Positions 43,734-53,336 of a DNA stretch of 64,000 nucleotides are shown piece by piece; the first letter of the stretch is position 1, and each line of letters begins with the position of its first letter. The stretch comes from Hyphomonadaceae bacterium ML37 (GTDB taxonomy: Bacteria > Pseudomonadota > Alphaproteobacteria > Caulobacterales > Maricaulaceae), in the NCBI GenBank assembly GCA_027627685.1, contig CP091241.1, positions 2,914,396 to 2,978,395 on the forward strand, read 5' to 3'. A program made the translations under genes and the position numbers. The notes below the pieces were generated by a model, which searched no databases, was not told the DNA's origin, and saw only the letters and a program-made list of their open reading frames with translations.

Positions 43734-44677
43734 CCCCCCGCTTTCTCCCCCGCGCCTTGCTCCTTCACCCCCAGCGCATCCGCCAGCCGCACTGTCGCAG
43801 ACCCCGGCCGCAAAGGCTTGGGCTGGCTTTCGTGGGGGGCCCAGCCGGCCATGTGGAGGATTTCGAAGCGGGCGGGGAGGCGGCGGTCGGGCTCGGCGAA
43901 GCGTTCGGCGTAGATTTGCGCGGCGCGCACGAACAGGGCGCGTGTTGCCGGGGTGCGAGGGCGATCTGTCAGGGCGCTGGTTTCGCCCATCTTGCGCAGA
44001 TCGCGCATGAGGACGAAGGCGTTGCCATAGCGCGCGGTGACACGGTCCACGTCGGAGACCGGCAGGGCGAAGCCCGCCCGTCCCATGAGGCCGGCCATGT
44101 CGAACGCGTCGGCAAACGGCGAGACGCGCGGGTGGGCGCCGCCCTTGAGCTCGCTTTCCGCCGCCAGCAGGGCCTGGCGCAGCTCGGTCAGGGTCGCCCC
44201 GCCCAGCATAGCCCCGGCGAAGAAGCCGTCGGGCTTGAGGGCGTGATTGATCTGGATCAGCGCGCCCACGAGATCATTGGTCCAGTGCAGCGACAGGCAG
44301 GAGAGAACGAGGTCCACGCTCTCGGGCGCGATGGGCAGGGCTTCTTCATCGAGACACAGCGCCGGATGTGATGACAGAGCGGCCATGGCCGGGGAGATGT
44401 CGGCTTCGATCAGCGTGCCGATCTTGGCGGCGGCTTCGGGACGGTGTTTCAGCGCGCGCCCCACCGCCCCGCCGCCGCCGAGCACCAGCGCGACCGGAAA
44501 ATCACGCGAGACGCTTTCCACACGGTCGAGGAGATCATCGGCGACTCGCGCATGAAGGAAGTTATAGGCTATAAATTCGCCTGCAGCGCGATTGCGGCGG
44601 GCGCGCACCAGCGCCCGGTCGAACAGGCGCGGCGCACCGGGCGAGGCAGTGGCGGAGGGCGGGGGTGAAGCAGCCAT
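43730..44677 (-). CDS. NDUFAF5-like SAM methyltransferase
   Basis: Class I methyltransferase of 315 aa. It has L-F-D-R-A-L-V-R-A-R-R-N-R-A near the N-terminus, V-L-G-G-G-G-A-V-G-R for motif I, and L-S-L-H-W-T-N-D-L with G-A-M-L-G-G after it, the pattern of the NDUFAF5/BioC-like group that in mitochondria assists complex I assembly. Bacterial function is uncertain. The ATG at 44677 is favoured by family length; it overlaps head-to-head the comF start at 44665. Stop overlaps that of the TPR gene by 4 bp. Confidence 0.82.
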   Translation of the reverse strand: MAASPPPSATASPGAPRLFDRALVRARRNRAAGEFIAYNFLHARVADDLLDRVESVSRDFPVALVLGGGGAVGRALKHRPEAAAKIGTLIEADISPAMAALSSHPALCLDEEALPIAPESVDLVLSCLSLHWTNDLVGALIQINHALKPDGFFAGAMLGGATLTELRQALLAAESELKGGAHPRVSPFADAFDMAGLMGRAGFALPVSDVDRVTARYGNAFVLMRDLRKMGETSALTDRPRTPATRALFVRAAQIYAERFAEPDRRLPARFEILHMAGWAPHESQPKPLRPGSATVRLADALGVKEQGAGEKAGG

Positions 44678-45450
44678 GGGGCGGATATGCACGCTTTGGC
44701 GCGGCGGGCAAAGCCGGGGCTGCGCTCGGGCGCCTGCTCGATCTGATCTGGCCACCGCTCTCGCCCCTGTCAGGGCGGCCGGTGAGCGAGCCGGGATTGC
44801 TGGACCCGGACGACTGGGCGCGCATCCGGTTTCTCGCGCCGCCCTGGTGCGCGTCGTGCGGTGTGCCCTTCGCCTATCCCAGCGCCCCGGACATGATCTG
44901 CCCGGCCTGTCATGCGCGGGCGCCGGTTTATGACCGGGCGCGCTCGGCGTTTGTCTATGAGGCGTCCAGCCGGGCGCTGGCGCTGGGGCTGAAGCATGCC
45001 GGGCGTACGGACGGGCTTGCCGCCTTCGGCCGCTGGATGGCGCGCGCGGGGGCGGAGTTCCTGCCCGGCGCCGATGCGCTGATCCCGGTGCCGCTGCATC
45101 GGCGGCGGCTGCGTCAGCGCCGGTTCAACCAGTCGCTCCTGCTGGCCCAGGCCGTGTCGCGCGCCAGCGGCGTGCCGGTGGACCCCCATATATTGATGCG
45201 AGTGCGGGCGACTCCGACGCAAGGGGGCCTCAGCGCCGGGGGGCGGACGCGCAATGTGGCCGGGGCGTTCGCGGTGCGGGCGGGACACGCAGAGACGATC
45301 AAGGGCAAGCGCCTCGTGCTCATTGACGACGTCCACACCACCGGCGCCACGCTGGAGGCGTGCGCGCGCACGCTGAAACGCGCTGGCGCCGCCTCGGTAT
45401 GCGCCGTGACATTGGCGCGCGTTGTGAAACCGGTGAACCTCCTTAAATAA
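44665..45450 (+). CDS. comF: ComF family phosphoribosyltransferase-like protein
   Basis: Protein of 261 aa with an N-terminal zinc-ribbon (C-A-S-C-G and C-P-A-C-H) and a C-terminal phosphoribosyltransferase domain with the PRPP loop V-L-I-D-D-V-H-T-T-G-A-T. ComF acts in DNA uptake in naturally competent bacteria. The GTG at 44665 has GGAGG 8-12 bases before it. The 5' ends of this gene and the divergent methyltransferase gene overlap by 13 bp, which is unusual. It is first in a run with grxC, an amidase and DUF1178. Confidence 0.87.
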   Translation: MKQPWGGYARFGAAGKAGAALGRLLDLIWPPLSPLSGRPVSEPGLLDPDDWARIRFLAPPWCASCGVPFAYPSAPDMICPACHARAPVYDRARSAFVYEASSRALALGLKHAGRTDGLAAFGRWMARAGAEFLPGADALIPVPLHRRRLRQRRFNQSLLLAQAVSRASGVPVDPHILMRVRATPTQGGLSAGGRTRNVAGAFAVRAGHAETIKGKRLVLIDDVHTTGATLEACARTLKRAGAASVCAVTLARVVKPVNLLK

Positions 45451-45477
45451 GGGAGATCAGCACCGGAGTTCGCCGTC

Positions 45478-45744
45478 ATGGCCGTCACCATCTATACCCG
45501 CCCCTTCTGTCCCTATTGCGTGCAGGCGGTGGATTTGCTCAAGAAGAAGAATGTGGGTTTCGAGGAGATCGAGGCCGGTTTTGATCCGCAGAAGAAAGCG
45601 GAGATGGTCGAACGCGCCGGCGGCGCGCGCACCTTTCCGCAGATTTTTATCGGGGATGTTCACGTGGGCGGGTGTGACGACATGATGGCGCTGGAACGCC
45701 GGGGCAAGCTGGACGCCCTGCTGGCCGAGGCCAAAGACGCATGA
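45478..45744 (+). CDS. grxC: Glutaredoxin 3
   Basis: Glutaredoxin of 88 aa with the dithiol site C-P-Y-C at residues 11-14 and the glutathione-binding R-T-F-P-Q-I-F-I and G-G-C-D-D segments. Cytoplasmic, reduces disulfides and glutathionylated proteins. It overlaps the amidase gene by 4 bp and follows comF by 27 bp. Confidence 0.95.
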   Translation: MAVTIYTRPFCPYCVQAVDLLKKKNVGFEEIEAGFDPQKKAEMVERAGGARTFPQIFIGDVHVGGCDDMMALERRGKLDALLAEAKDA

Positions 45745-46565
45745 GCCGGGTGAAGATCGCCCTCATCCAGATGCGCTCCGGCGTCGATCCGGCGCGCAAT
45801 ACCGATGATGCCGGCGCGATGATCCGCGAAGCTGCGGCCAATGGCGCGCGCCTCATTGTGACGCCCGAAGTCACCAATCTGGTCCAGCGCGATTCAGGCG
45901 AGTTGTTCGACGCCCTGCGCACGCCGGGCGAGGACCCGTCTCTGGTGCGCTTCTCCGATCTGGCCCAGACGCTGGGGATTGACCTCGTCGTCGGCTCGCT
46001 GGCTTTGCTGGGTCCGGACGGGCGGGCTGTGAACCGCTCCTGCCTGTTCGGTCCCGATGGCGCGCTGAAAGCGTTTTACGACAAGATCCACATGTTTGAT
46101 GTGTCGCTGGGCGCAGGCGAGGAATATTCGGAGTCGGAAAATTATGCACCGGGCGACCGGGCGGTGATGGCGGACGCGGCGGGCCTGAAGCTCGGCCTGA
46201 CCATCTGCTATGACGTGCGCTTTGCGTATCTGTACCGGCGCCTGGCCAAGGCCGGCGCCAATGTCATGACCGTGCCCAGCGCCTTCACCCGGCCCACGGG
46301 CCGGGCCCACTGGGAGGTGCTGCTGCGCGCGCGCGCCATCGAGACCGGCAGCTTCGTGCTGGCGCCCGCCCAGGGCGGCAAGCATGAGGACGGGCGCAAG
46401 ACCTGGGGCCATTCCATGGTGGTGGGGCCCTGGGGCGAAATCATCGCGCAGCTGGCCCATGACGAGCCCGGGATATTGTACGCCGAGATCGACCCGGAAG
46501 AATCGCGCGATGCCCGCAGGCGCATCCCGGCGCTGAAAGGCGACCGGGAGATGTCCGGCCCATGA
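45741..46565 (+). CDS. Carbon-nitrogen hydrolase of the nitrilase superfamily (Nit-like)
   Basis: Amidase-fold enzyme of 274 aa with the Glu-Lys-Cys triad in T-P-E-V-T-N, Y-D-K-I-H-M-F-D and T-I-C-Y-D-V-R-F. The Y-D-K-I-H-M-F-D and the neighbour grxC fit the Nit1/NIT2 branch, whose members hydrolyse deaminated glutathione or alpha-keto-glutaramate, repair-type reactions. The substrate is an inference. Overlaps both neighbours by 4 bp. Confidence 0.88.
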   Translation: MSRVKIALIQMRSGVDPARNTDDAGAMIREAAANGARLIVTPEVTNLVQRDSGELFDALRTPGEDPSLVRFSDLAQTLGIDLVVGSLALLGPDGRAVNRSCLFGPDGALKAFYDKIHMFDVSLGAGEEYSESENYAPGDRAVMADAAGLKLGLTICYDVRFAYLYRRLAKAGANVMTVPSAFTRPTGRAHWEVLLRARAIETGSFVLAPAQGGKHEDGRKTWGHSMVVGPWGEIIAQLAHDEPGILYAEIDPEESRDARRRIPALKGDREMSGP

Positions 46566-47071
46566 TCCGCTACGCCCTGGCGTGTGAGGACGACCACGGC
46601 TTCGAGGCGTGGTTCTCCAGCTCTGACGCCTATGACGACCAGGTGGCGCGGGGACTGGTGGAATGTCCCCATTGCGGCTCCACGCAGGTGCGCAAACAGA
46701 TCATGGCCCCGGCGGTGCGCACTTCGCGCTCGAAAGAGGGGCGCTCGAAAGAGGGGCGCTGCAGAGAGGCGCGTGAGACGGTTCGCCCTGACGCGCCAGG
46801 CAGCACCCCGGGCGCCGCGCCTAGCATCAATGCGCCAGCCGAGTTCGAGGCGGTGGCGCGCAAGGTGCGCGCCCATATCCGCAGCCACTATGATTATGTG
46901 GGCGAGGATTTCGCCAGACAGGCCCGCGCCATCCATGCCGGCGACGCGCCACAGCGCCTGATCTATGGCGAGACCACCCCGGCTGAACGCGAGCGGCTGA
47001 GCGAAGAGGGCGTGCCCTGCGCGCCGCTGCCCGAACCGTTCGCGCCGGCGCCGGCCAAGAAGGCCAACTGA
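46562..47071 (+). CDS. DUF1178 family protein
   Basis: Protein of 169 aa with an N-terminal zinc-ribbon-like C-P-H-C-G (residues 35-39) after C-E-D-D-H-G-F-E-x-W-F, the DUF1178 start. An Arg/Lys-rich linker follows, with a short tandem repeat at 46726-46770, then a conserved helical end with Y-D-Y-V-G-E-D-F-A and I-Y-G-E-T-T. Function unknown; family members often follow a nitrilase gene in alphaproteobacteria, as here. Confidence 0.87.
   Translation: MIRYALACEDDHGFEAWFSSSDAYDDQVARGLVECPHCGSTQVRKQIMAPAVRTSRSKEGRSKEGRCREARETVRPDAPGSTPGAAPSINAPAEFEAVARKVRAHIRSHYDYVGEDFARQARAIHAGDAPQRLIYGETTPAERERLSEEGVPCAPLPEPFAPAPAKKAN
46726..46770 (+). repeat. 15-bp tandem repeat inside DUF1178 gene
   Basis: GCGCTCGAAAGAGGG occurs twice exactly (46726-46740, 46741-46755) with a degenerate third copy (46756-46770). 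It encodes R-S-K-E-G twice and then R-C-R-E-A in the variable linker, keeping frame. Confidence 0.85.
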
Positions 47072-47095
47072 GCCGGGCGGTTCACCGGAAACGCC

Positions 47096-49000
47096 CTAGC
47101 CGATCATCCCGCGCTTGATCAGCTGCTCGATGACCTCTTCAGCCGCAGCCTCCGCAGTCAGATCAGCAGTCCTGAGGTGCAGCTCGGGCTTTTCGGGGGT
47201 CTCGTACGGGCTGTCAAAGCCGGTGAAATTCTTGATCTCGCCGGCCTGCGCCTTGCGGTAGAGGCCTTTGGGGTCGCGCTGGATGCACAGCTCCAGCGGC
47301 GCATCCACGAAGACCTCGATAAACTCGCCTGGCTCCATGAGCTCGCGCACCATCATGCGCTCGGCGCGGAAGGGCGAGATGAAGGAACAGGTGACGATGA
47401 TCCCTGAATCCACGAACAGGCGGGCCACCTCGCCGATGCGGCGGATATTCTCCACCCGGTCCACATCGGTGAAGCCCAGATCCCGGTTCAGCCCATGGCG
47501 GATATTGTCGCCGTCCAGCGAATAGGTGTGGCGGCCGATGGCGGCCAGCTTCTGCTCCACCAGATTGGCGATGGTCGACTTGCCCGCGCCCGACAGGCCG
47601 GTGAACCACAACACCGCCGGCTTCTGGCCCTTGAGCTCTGACCGGCGTGACTTGGTCACGTCCATGGCGTGGGAATGCACATTGCTCGCCCGGCGCAGGG
47701 AGAAGGCGATCATGCCCGCCGCCACGGTCTGCTGGGTGAAGCGGTCAATGAGGATGAAAGCGCCGGTCTCGCGCAGCTCCGCATAGGGGTCGAAAGCGAT
47801 GGCGCGCGAGGTGGACAGGTTGCACACGCCGATCTCGTTGAGCTGCAGGCTCACGCCCGGCTCGCGCTCGAACGTGTTGACGTTGAGCTTGTGTTTCAGC
47901 GTGGTCACCGAGACCGGGGTGACCTGGCCGCCGGCCTTGAGCAGATAGGTGCGGCCGGGGATCATCTCCTCCTCGGCCATCCACAGAATCTCGGCGGCGA
48001 ACTGGTCCGACACGTCCGGCCGGCCCTTGGCGTCCGCCAGCATGTCGCCGCGCGCAATGTCGATCTCGCGGTCCAGCACCAGCGTCACGGCCTGACCCGC
48101 TTCGGCATGATCCAGATCGCCATCGGCGGTGACGATACGCGCGACCTTCGCGGTCTTGCCGCTCTGGGCCGCCACGATCTCGTCGCCTGGCGCCACGCGG
48201 CCGCCGGCGATGGACCCGGTGAAGCCGCGGAAATCCAGATTGGGCCGGTTGACCCACTGCACCGGCATGCGGAACGGGTGATCCACCGCCTCGGCGGCGT
48301 CGGTCTCGACGCTTTCGAGATGCTCCATCAGGGTCGGCCCGTCATGCCAGGCCATGTTGGCCGAGCGGGCGAAGATATTGTCGCCATAGCGCGCCGAGAT
48401 CGGGATCGGGGTGATGGTGTCGAAACCCAGCTCTTCGGCGATGCGCAGATAGTCGGACACGATCTCGTGGAAGCGCGCGCGCGAATAGCCGGCCAGATCC
48501 ATCTTGTTGATCGCCACCACTGCGTGGCGGATGCCCATCATGTCGGCGATATAGGTGTGCCGGCGGGTCTGGGTCAGCACGCCGCGGCGCGCATCGACCA
48601 GGATGATGGCCAGATCCGCCGTCGAGGCGCCGGTGGCCATGTTGCGCGTGTACTGTTCGTGGCCGGGCGTGTCGGCGACGATAAATTTGCGCTTTTCGGT
48701 GTTGAAGAAGCGGTAGGCGACATCGATGGTGATGCCCTGCTCGCGCTCGGCTTCCAGGCCGTCGAGCAGTAGGGCGAAATCAATCTCGTTCTCGCCAGTG
48801 GTGCCGTGCTTCTTCGAATCCTTTTCCAGCGTCCGGATCTGGTCTTCGAACAGGAGCTTGGAATCGTACAGCAGCCGGCCGATCAGGGTGGACTTGCCGT
48901 CATCCACCGAGCCGCAGGTGATAAAGCGCAGCACGCCGCGCTCGCCCGCGCGCGTGAGCCGGTCCAGCAGGGCGGCGCGTTCAGGGGAGATAGCGGCCAT
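47096..49000 (-). CDS. cysNC: Bifunctional sulfate adenylyltransferase subunit 1 / APS kinase
   Basis: Sulfate activation enzyme of 634 aa. The N-terminal part is the CysN GTPase with C-G-S-V-D-D-G-K-S-T, D-T-P-G-H-E-Q-Y and N-K-M-D-L; the C-terminal part (from about 445) is APS kinase with F-T-G-L-S-G-A-G-K-S-T. Together with CysD it converts sulfate to APS and then PAPS. It starts 2 bp after the cysD stop. Convergent with DUF1178. Confidence 0.96.
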   Translation of the reverse strand: MAAISPERAALLDRLTRAGERGVLRFITCGSVDDGKSTLIGRLLYDSKLLFEDQIRTLEKDSKKHGTTGENEIDFALLLDGLEAEREQGITIDVAYRFFNTEKRKFIVADTPGHEQYTRNMATGASTADLAIILVDARRGVLTQTRRHTYIADMMGIRHAVVAINKMDLAGYSRARFHEIVSDYLRIAEELGFDTITPIPISARYGDNIFARSANMAWHDGPTLMEHLESVETDAAEAVDHPFRMPVQWVNRPNLDFRGFTGSIAGGRVAPGDEIVAAQSGKTAKVARIVTADGDLDHAEAGQAVTLVLDREIDIARGDMLADAKGRPDVSDQFAAEILWMAEEEMIPGRTYLLKAGGQVTPVSVTTLKHKLNVNTFEREPGVSLQLNEIGVCNLSTSRAIAFDPYAELRETGAFILIDRFTQQTVAAGMIAFSLRRASNVHSHAMDVTKSRRSELKGQKPAVLWFTGLSGAGKSTIANLVEQKLAAIGRHTYSLDGDNIRHGLNRDLGFTDVDRVENIRRIGEVARLFVDSGIIVTCSFISPFRAERMMVRELMEPGEFIEVFVDAPLELCIQRDPKGLYRKAQAGEIKNFTGFDSPYETPEKPELHLRTADLTAEAAAEEVIEQLIKRGMIG

Positions 49001-49002
49001 GA

Positions 49003-49971
49003 TCAGAAATACCCCTCACGCTTTTTCTTCTCCATGGAGCCCGCCTCGTCGTGGTCGATCAGCCGCCCCGAACGCTCCGAGGTGCGCGCGGTGAGCATTT
49101 CCAGAACGATGGCCTCTATGGTGTCGGCGCCGGACTCGATGGCGCCGGTGAGCGGATAGCAGCCGAGCGTCCGGAAGCGAATCTGGCGCATTTGCGGGGT
49201 TTCACCGGCTTGAAGCGGGAAGCGGTCGTCATCGACCATGAGAATTTGCCCGTCACGCTCCACCACCGGCCGTTTGGCGGCGAGGTAGAGCGGCACGATC
49301 GGGATGTCGTCCTCCAGGATGTATTGCCAGATATCCAGCTCGGTCCAGTTGGACAGCGGGAACACCCGGATGGACTCGCCCTGGCGGATGCGCGTGTTGT
49401 AAGTGCGCCACAGCTCCGGGCGCTGATTGCGCGGGTCCCACCCATGATGGCCGTCTCGGAAGGAGAAGATGCGCTCCTTGGCGCGGCTCTTCTCCTCATC
49501 GCGGCGCGCCCCGCCGAAGGCGGCGTCATAGCGGTGCCGGGTCATCGCGGCGCGCAGCGCTTCGGTCTTCATCACCTGGGTGTGCAGGTTGGAGCCGGAT
49601 GCAAACGGGTTAATGCCGCGCTTCAAGCCCTCTTCATTGATCTCTACACGCAATTCCAGCCCCAGCGCATCGGCCAGGGCGTCGCGATAGGTGATCATGT
49701 CGCGGAACTTCCAGGTGGTGTCCACGTGCTGCAGCGGGAAGGGCGGGCGCGAGGGATAGAAGGCTTTGAGCGCCAGATGCAGCATCACCGCTGAATCCTT
49801 GCCGATGGAGTAGAGCATGACGGGGCGCTCGAACTCGGCGGCCACCTCACGCATGATGTGGATGGATTCAGCTTCCAGGGCGGCGAGATGCGGCGACAAG
49901 GGGCGCTCGCGCGGCCGGGGCGCGGTGAAGCGCGCGGCATAGCTGCGAATCTGGCTGGCGATATCGCTCAT
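49003..49971 (-). CDS. cysD: Sulfate adenylyltransferase subunit 2
   Basis: Adenylyl-transferring subunit of 322 aa with the PP-loop-type [12 protein letters not shown] and [21 protein letters not shown] typical of CysD. The ATG at 49971 has GGGGG just before it; the frame upstream is not supported. Forms the heterodimer with the adjacent CysNC. Confidence 0.95.
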   Translation of the reverse strand: MSDIASQIRSYAARFTAPRPRERPLSPHLAALEAESIHIMREVAAEFERPVMLYSIGKDSAVMLHLALKAFYPSRPPFPLQHVDTTWKFRDMITYRDALADALGLELRVEINEEGLKRGINPFASGSNLHTQVMKTEALRAAMTRHRYDAAFGGARRDEEKSRAKERIFSFRDGHHGWDPRNQRPELWRTYNTRIRQGESIRVFPLSNWTELDIWQYILEDDIPIVPLYLAAKRPVVERDGQILMVDDDRFPLQAGETPQMRQIRFRTLGCYPLTGAIESGADTIEAIVLEMLTARTSERSGRLIDHDEAGSMEKKKREGYF

Positions 49972-50044
49972 GAGCCCCCCGTCATCCCGTGACTGTGGTG
50001 TGTTAGCCTCGCAGGCGCAGCAAGGAAAGCCCCTTCGCGCTGCA

Positions 50045-51049
50045 CTACCGGCGTGGACGCACATCCGGCGCCCGGGTGAGCAGGTTCAGCGGGTTCCAGT
50101 TGAGCCGGCGCGCAAAGCCCAGGGGCGTGACGACGCGCCGGGCCTGCAGCGCGCGGCGTTTGATCATCAGGTCAGGCCAGCCGGCCAGCGCATCGCGCAA
50201 GGCCCGGCCGAACAGGGTGAACTGGCCGAAGCGCAGCGCGGACAACCAGAGCAGGGCGGTCATCGCGATATGACCCGGCGCCAGCACCCAGACCAGCCAG
50301 CCGGGCGTGACCTTGAAGAACGTCCACAGCCGGTTGCGCGCGCCGTGAAAAGTGGCGAAGGGCGACCGGCGACCGGTGGAGGAATACCCCACATGGCTGA
50401 CCGCCGCATCACGCACCTGAACCGCCGTGTGGCCCAGAAGCTGCGCACGCGCGGCGAAATCCACGTCCTCCACATAGCAGAAATAGGCCTCGTCGAACCC
50501 GCCCAGCGCCTCGAACACATCGCGCCGGATCAATGCCGCAGCCCCGCAAGGTCCGAACACCTCACCCTCGGGCGGCGGCTGGATCGCCCGGCCATAGCCG
50601 GCACGGTAGGGCAGGCCGCTGCAGTGATACACATCCCCGCACCCGTCCAGCTTGCCCGGCGAGCCGTGGGCGCGCTGGGTGCAGCCAAACAGCGCCGCCT
50701 CCGGCCAGCGCGCCGCGGCGGCCATCATCTGTTCCAGCCAGTCCGGATCGGGATAGGCGTCGGGATTGAGCAGGAGCAGCCAGCGCGTCTGCGCGCCGCG
50801 CGCCAACAGATTATTGCCGCCCGCGAACCCCAGATTGGTTTCGCTCTCGATATGCTCCACCCAGTCCGGCACGCTGGCGGCCTCGATCTTTTCTCCCTCC
50901 GGCGAGCCGTTCTCGAGCAGCCGCACCCGCGCCGGGCGCAGGGTCTGGGCCGCCAGAGTCTCAATCACCAGCGGCAGGGTCGCCCGGCTGCGATAGGCGA
51001 CGATCAGGATGGTAACATCAGCGGTCGGGGTCGGGGCGGCGGAGCTCAT
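50045..51049 (-). CDS. Glycosyltransferase family 2
   Basis: Glycosyltransferase of 334 aa. It begins [10 protein letters not shown], the GT-A N-terminal strand, has N-L-G-F-A-G-G-N-N and L-L-L-N-P-D-A-Y (the metal-binding Asp position), and [11 protein letters not shown] as the acceptor-side motif, resembling rhamnosyltransferase WbbL-type enzymes. A long upstream frame exists, but the start at 51049 matches the family. Probably acts on a surface polysaccharide; no sugar gene cluster surrounds it. Confidence 0.85.
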   Translation of the reverse strand: MSSAAPTPTADVTILIVAYRSRATLPLVIETLAAQTLRPARVRLLENGSPEGEKIEAASVPDWVEHIESETNLGFAGGNNLLARGAQTRWLLLLNPDAYPDPDWLEQMMAAAARWPEAALFGCTQRAHGSPGKLDGCGDVYHCSGLPYRAGYGRAIQPPPEGEVFGPCGAAALIRRDVFEALGGFDEAYFCYVEDVDFAARAQLLGHTAVQVRDAAVSHVGYSSTGRRSPFATFHGARNRLWTFFKVTPGWLVWVLAPGHIAMTALLWLSALRFGQFTLFGRALRDALAGWPDLMIKRRALQARRVVTPLGFARRLNWNPLNLLTRAPDVRPRR

Positions 51050-51136
51050 GCCCGTTTGATGCGCGCGCACGCGCGTTCGGTCAATGGCGGGGGAGCCCAC
51101 TGGCGCGGGCAGGCCGGGCAGGGCTAGGTTGGCGCG

Positions 51137-53326
51137 ATGCTGACCCGCGCCGCCCCGCCCGCGACCCTGACGCGTGATCTCGTGCTTGTCGGGGGCGGGC
51201 ATGCCCATGCACTGGTGCTGAAACGCTGGGGGATGGCGCCGCTGCCCGGTGCGCGCGTGACGCTGATCCATCCCGGCGCCACCGCGCCCTATACCGGCAT
51301 GCTGCCCGGTCATGCAGCGGGGCGCTACACGCTCGATGAACTGGAGATCGATCTGGTGCGGCTCGCCCGCTTCGCCGGGGCGCGGCTGGTGTCGGGCATG
51401 GCGCAGGGCATCGATCCGGACGCGGGGTTGGTGCACGTGACGGGGCGTGCGCCGGTGCGCTTTGACGTGTTGTCGCTGGATATCGGCATTTCGGGCGCCA
51501 TCCCCGATGCCCCCGGCGCGCAGCACATCCTCGCCGCCAAGCCGCTGGACGTGTTCGCAGCGCGCTGGGGTGGGTTCATCCGGGCGGTGCAAGCGGGCCA
51601 TGCCCGTGCGGAGGTCTGCGTTATCGGCGCGGGCGCCGCCGGGGTGGAGCTGGCGCTGGCGGCGATGCACCGTTTGAAAACATTGGACGCGCCGGACATG
51701 TCCGTCTCGCTGGTCGAGGCGCGGTCTGGCATCGTCGCAGACCTGCCCGGCGGGCCGCGCCGCGCTTTGGTGCGGGCGCTGGAGCGCGCAGGCGTGCGCG
51801 TGATCACGGGCGCCCGCATCGCGCAGGTCAGCGGCGAAGCCGTCACCCTCGCCGATGGAACCCGCCTGCCCTCCGCCCTGACCCTGTCCGCCGCCGGGGC
51901 GCGGCCTCATGGCTGGCTGGGTGAGACCGGGCTGGCCCTCAATGAGGGTTATGTGGCGGTGGATGCGCATTTGCGCAACACCTCCCACCGGAATGTGTTC
52001 GCCAGCGGCGATTGCGCCCACCTGACCCACGCGCCCCGGCCCAAGGCGGGCGTCTATGCCGTGCGCGCCGCGCCGGTACTGGCGCGCAATCTGGAAACCG
52101 TCTTGCGCGGGACGGGACAGCTGGAGCGCTTCGCGCCCCAGGGCGATTATCTGCGCCTCATTTCGCTCGGCGGCCAGCGCGCGCTGGCGGCGCGCAACGG
52201 GTTCAGCCTTTCCGGCGGCTGGGTCTGGCGCTGGAAGGACCGGATCGACCGCGACTTCATGGAGGGTCTGAGCGAGCTGCCCCTCATGGCGCCCCCGGCC
52301 CTGCCCTCGCGGGCGGCGGCGGGACGCGACGCGGACGCCCCGCCCTTGTGCGGCGGCTGCGGCGCCAAGGCGGGGCGCGCGGCTTTGGCGAGCGTCCTGT
52401 CGTCCCTGCCCGCGCCGACCCGCGCAGACCTGCTCGCCGGGCCGGGCGATGACGCGGCGGTGCTGGTCCATGGGAGCGGCGTTCAGGTGATCACCACCGA
52501 TCATGTGCGCGCCTTCACCGATGATCACGGCCTTCTGACGCGCATCGCCGCGGTGCATGCGCTGGGCGATGTGTGGGCCATGGGCGCCGCGCCCCAGGCG
52601 GCGCTGGCCCAGATCATATTGCCGCCCATGAGCACGGCCCTGCAGGCCTCCACCCTCACCGAAATCCTCGCCGAGGCGCGCGCCGTGCTGCGCGCCGCCG
52701 GGGCCGAGCTGGCGGGCGGGCATACCAGTATCGGGGCCGAGCTGACCATCGGCTTCACGATCACGGGGCTGGCGGACAAGCCGGTGCGCCAGACCAGCGC
52801 GAAGGCCGGCGATGTGCTGATCCTGACCAAACCTGTTGGAACCGGGGTGATCCTGGCCGCCGAGATGCGTCTCATAGCGCGCGGGCGCGATGTGATGGCG
52901 GCGCTGGACATGATGGCGCGGCCCCAGGGACGCGCCGCCGCGATCCTCGCCCAAGCCGCCAGCGCCATGACCGATGTGACGGGATTTGGCCTGGCCGGGC
53001 ATCTGGCCAGCCTTCTGGGACCTGAGGGTCCGGGCGCGGATCTGGTTCTGGACGCTGTGCCGGTGCTGTCCGGCGCGCTGGAGCTGGCGGGCGCAGGCGT
53101 GCGCTCATCCCTGTTTGAAGATAATCAGGCCGGCGCCGGGCCGGTGGATGCACCCTCAGGGCCCCTGCGCGACCTGCTCTTCGATCCCCAGACGTCGGGC
53201 GGTCTGCTGGCCGCTGTGCCCGCTGAACACGCAGACGCCGCGCTGGCCGCGCTGCACGAAGCAGGCGAACCGGCCTGGCGCATCGGCGGCGTGAGTGGCG
53301 ATTTTGCAGGCGTCCGGGCGCGGTGA
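51137..53326 (+). CDS. selD: Fusion of NDH-like FAD oxidoreductase and selenide, water dikinase (SelD)
   Basis: Two-domain protein of 729 aa. Residues 1-380 form a pyridine-nucleotide-disulfide/NADH-dehydrogenase-type flavoprotein: L-V-G-G-G-H-A-H near the start, V-I-G-A-G-A-A-G-V-E-L for the second nucleotide, and F-A-S-G-D-C-A. Residues 400-729 are SelD, which makes selenophosphate from selenide and ATP: C-G-A-K (C408, K411) for the catalytic pair, G-D-D-A-A-V, T-D-V-T-G-F-G-L and Q-T-S-G-G-L. C408 is encoded by a normal Cys codon. Such fusions are known in bacteria. No selA, selB, selC or selU is nearby, so the selenium use is unresolved. Confidence 0.9.
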   Translation: MLTRAAPPATLTRDLVLVGGGHAHALVLKRWGMAPLPGARVTLIHPGATAPYTGMLPGHAAGRYTLDELEIDLVRLARFAGARLVSGMAQGIDPDAGLVHVTGRAPVRFDVLSLDIGISGAIPDAPGAQHILAAKPLDVFAARWGGFIRAVQAGHARAEVCVIGAGAAGVELALAAMHRLKTLDAPDMSVSLVEARSGIVADLPGGPRRALVRALERAGVRVITGARIAQVSGEAVTLADGTRLPSALTLSAAGARPHGWLGETGLALNEGYVAVDAHLRNTSHRNVFASGDCAHLTHAPRPKAGVYAVRAAPVLARNLETVLRGTGQLERFAPQGDYLRLISLGGQRALAARNGFSLSGGWVWRWKDRIDRDFMEGLSELPLMAPPALPSRAAAGRDADAPPLCGGCGAKAGRAALASVLSSLPAPTRADLLAGPGDDAAVLVHGSGVQVITTDHVRAFTDDHGLLTRIAAVHALGDVWAMGAAPQAALAQIILPPMSTALQASTLTEILAEARAVLRAAGAELAGGHTSIGAELTIGFTITGLADKPVRQTSAKAGDVLILTKPVGTGVILAAEMRLIARGRDVMAALDMMARPQGRAAAILAQAASAMTDVTGFGLAGHLASLLGPEGPGADLVLDAVPVLSGALELAGAGVRSSLFEDNQAGAGPVDAPSGPLRDLLFDPQTSGGLLAAVPAEHADAALAALHEAGEPAWRIGGVSGDFAGVRAR

Positions 53327-53336
53327 GCCGGGCGCC

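Noticed and set aside
50045-53002. 985-codon minus-strand frame spanning the glycosyltransferase gene and the selD fusion
   Set aside because: Only the part below 51049 looks like protein; the upstream 650 codons are the antisense shadow of the SelD fusion in GC-rich DNA.
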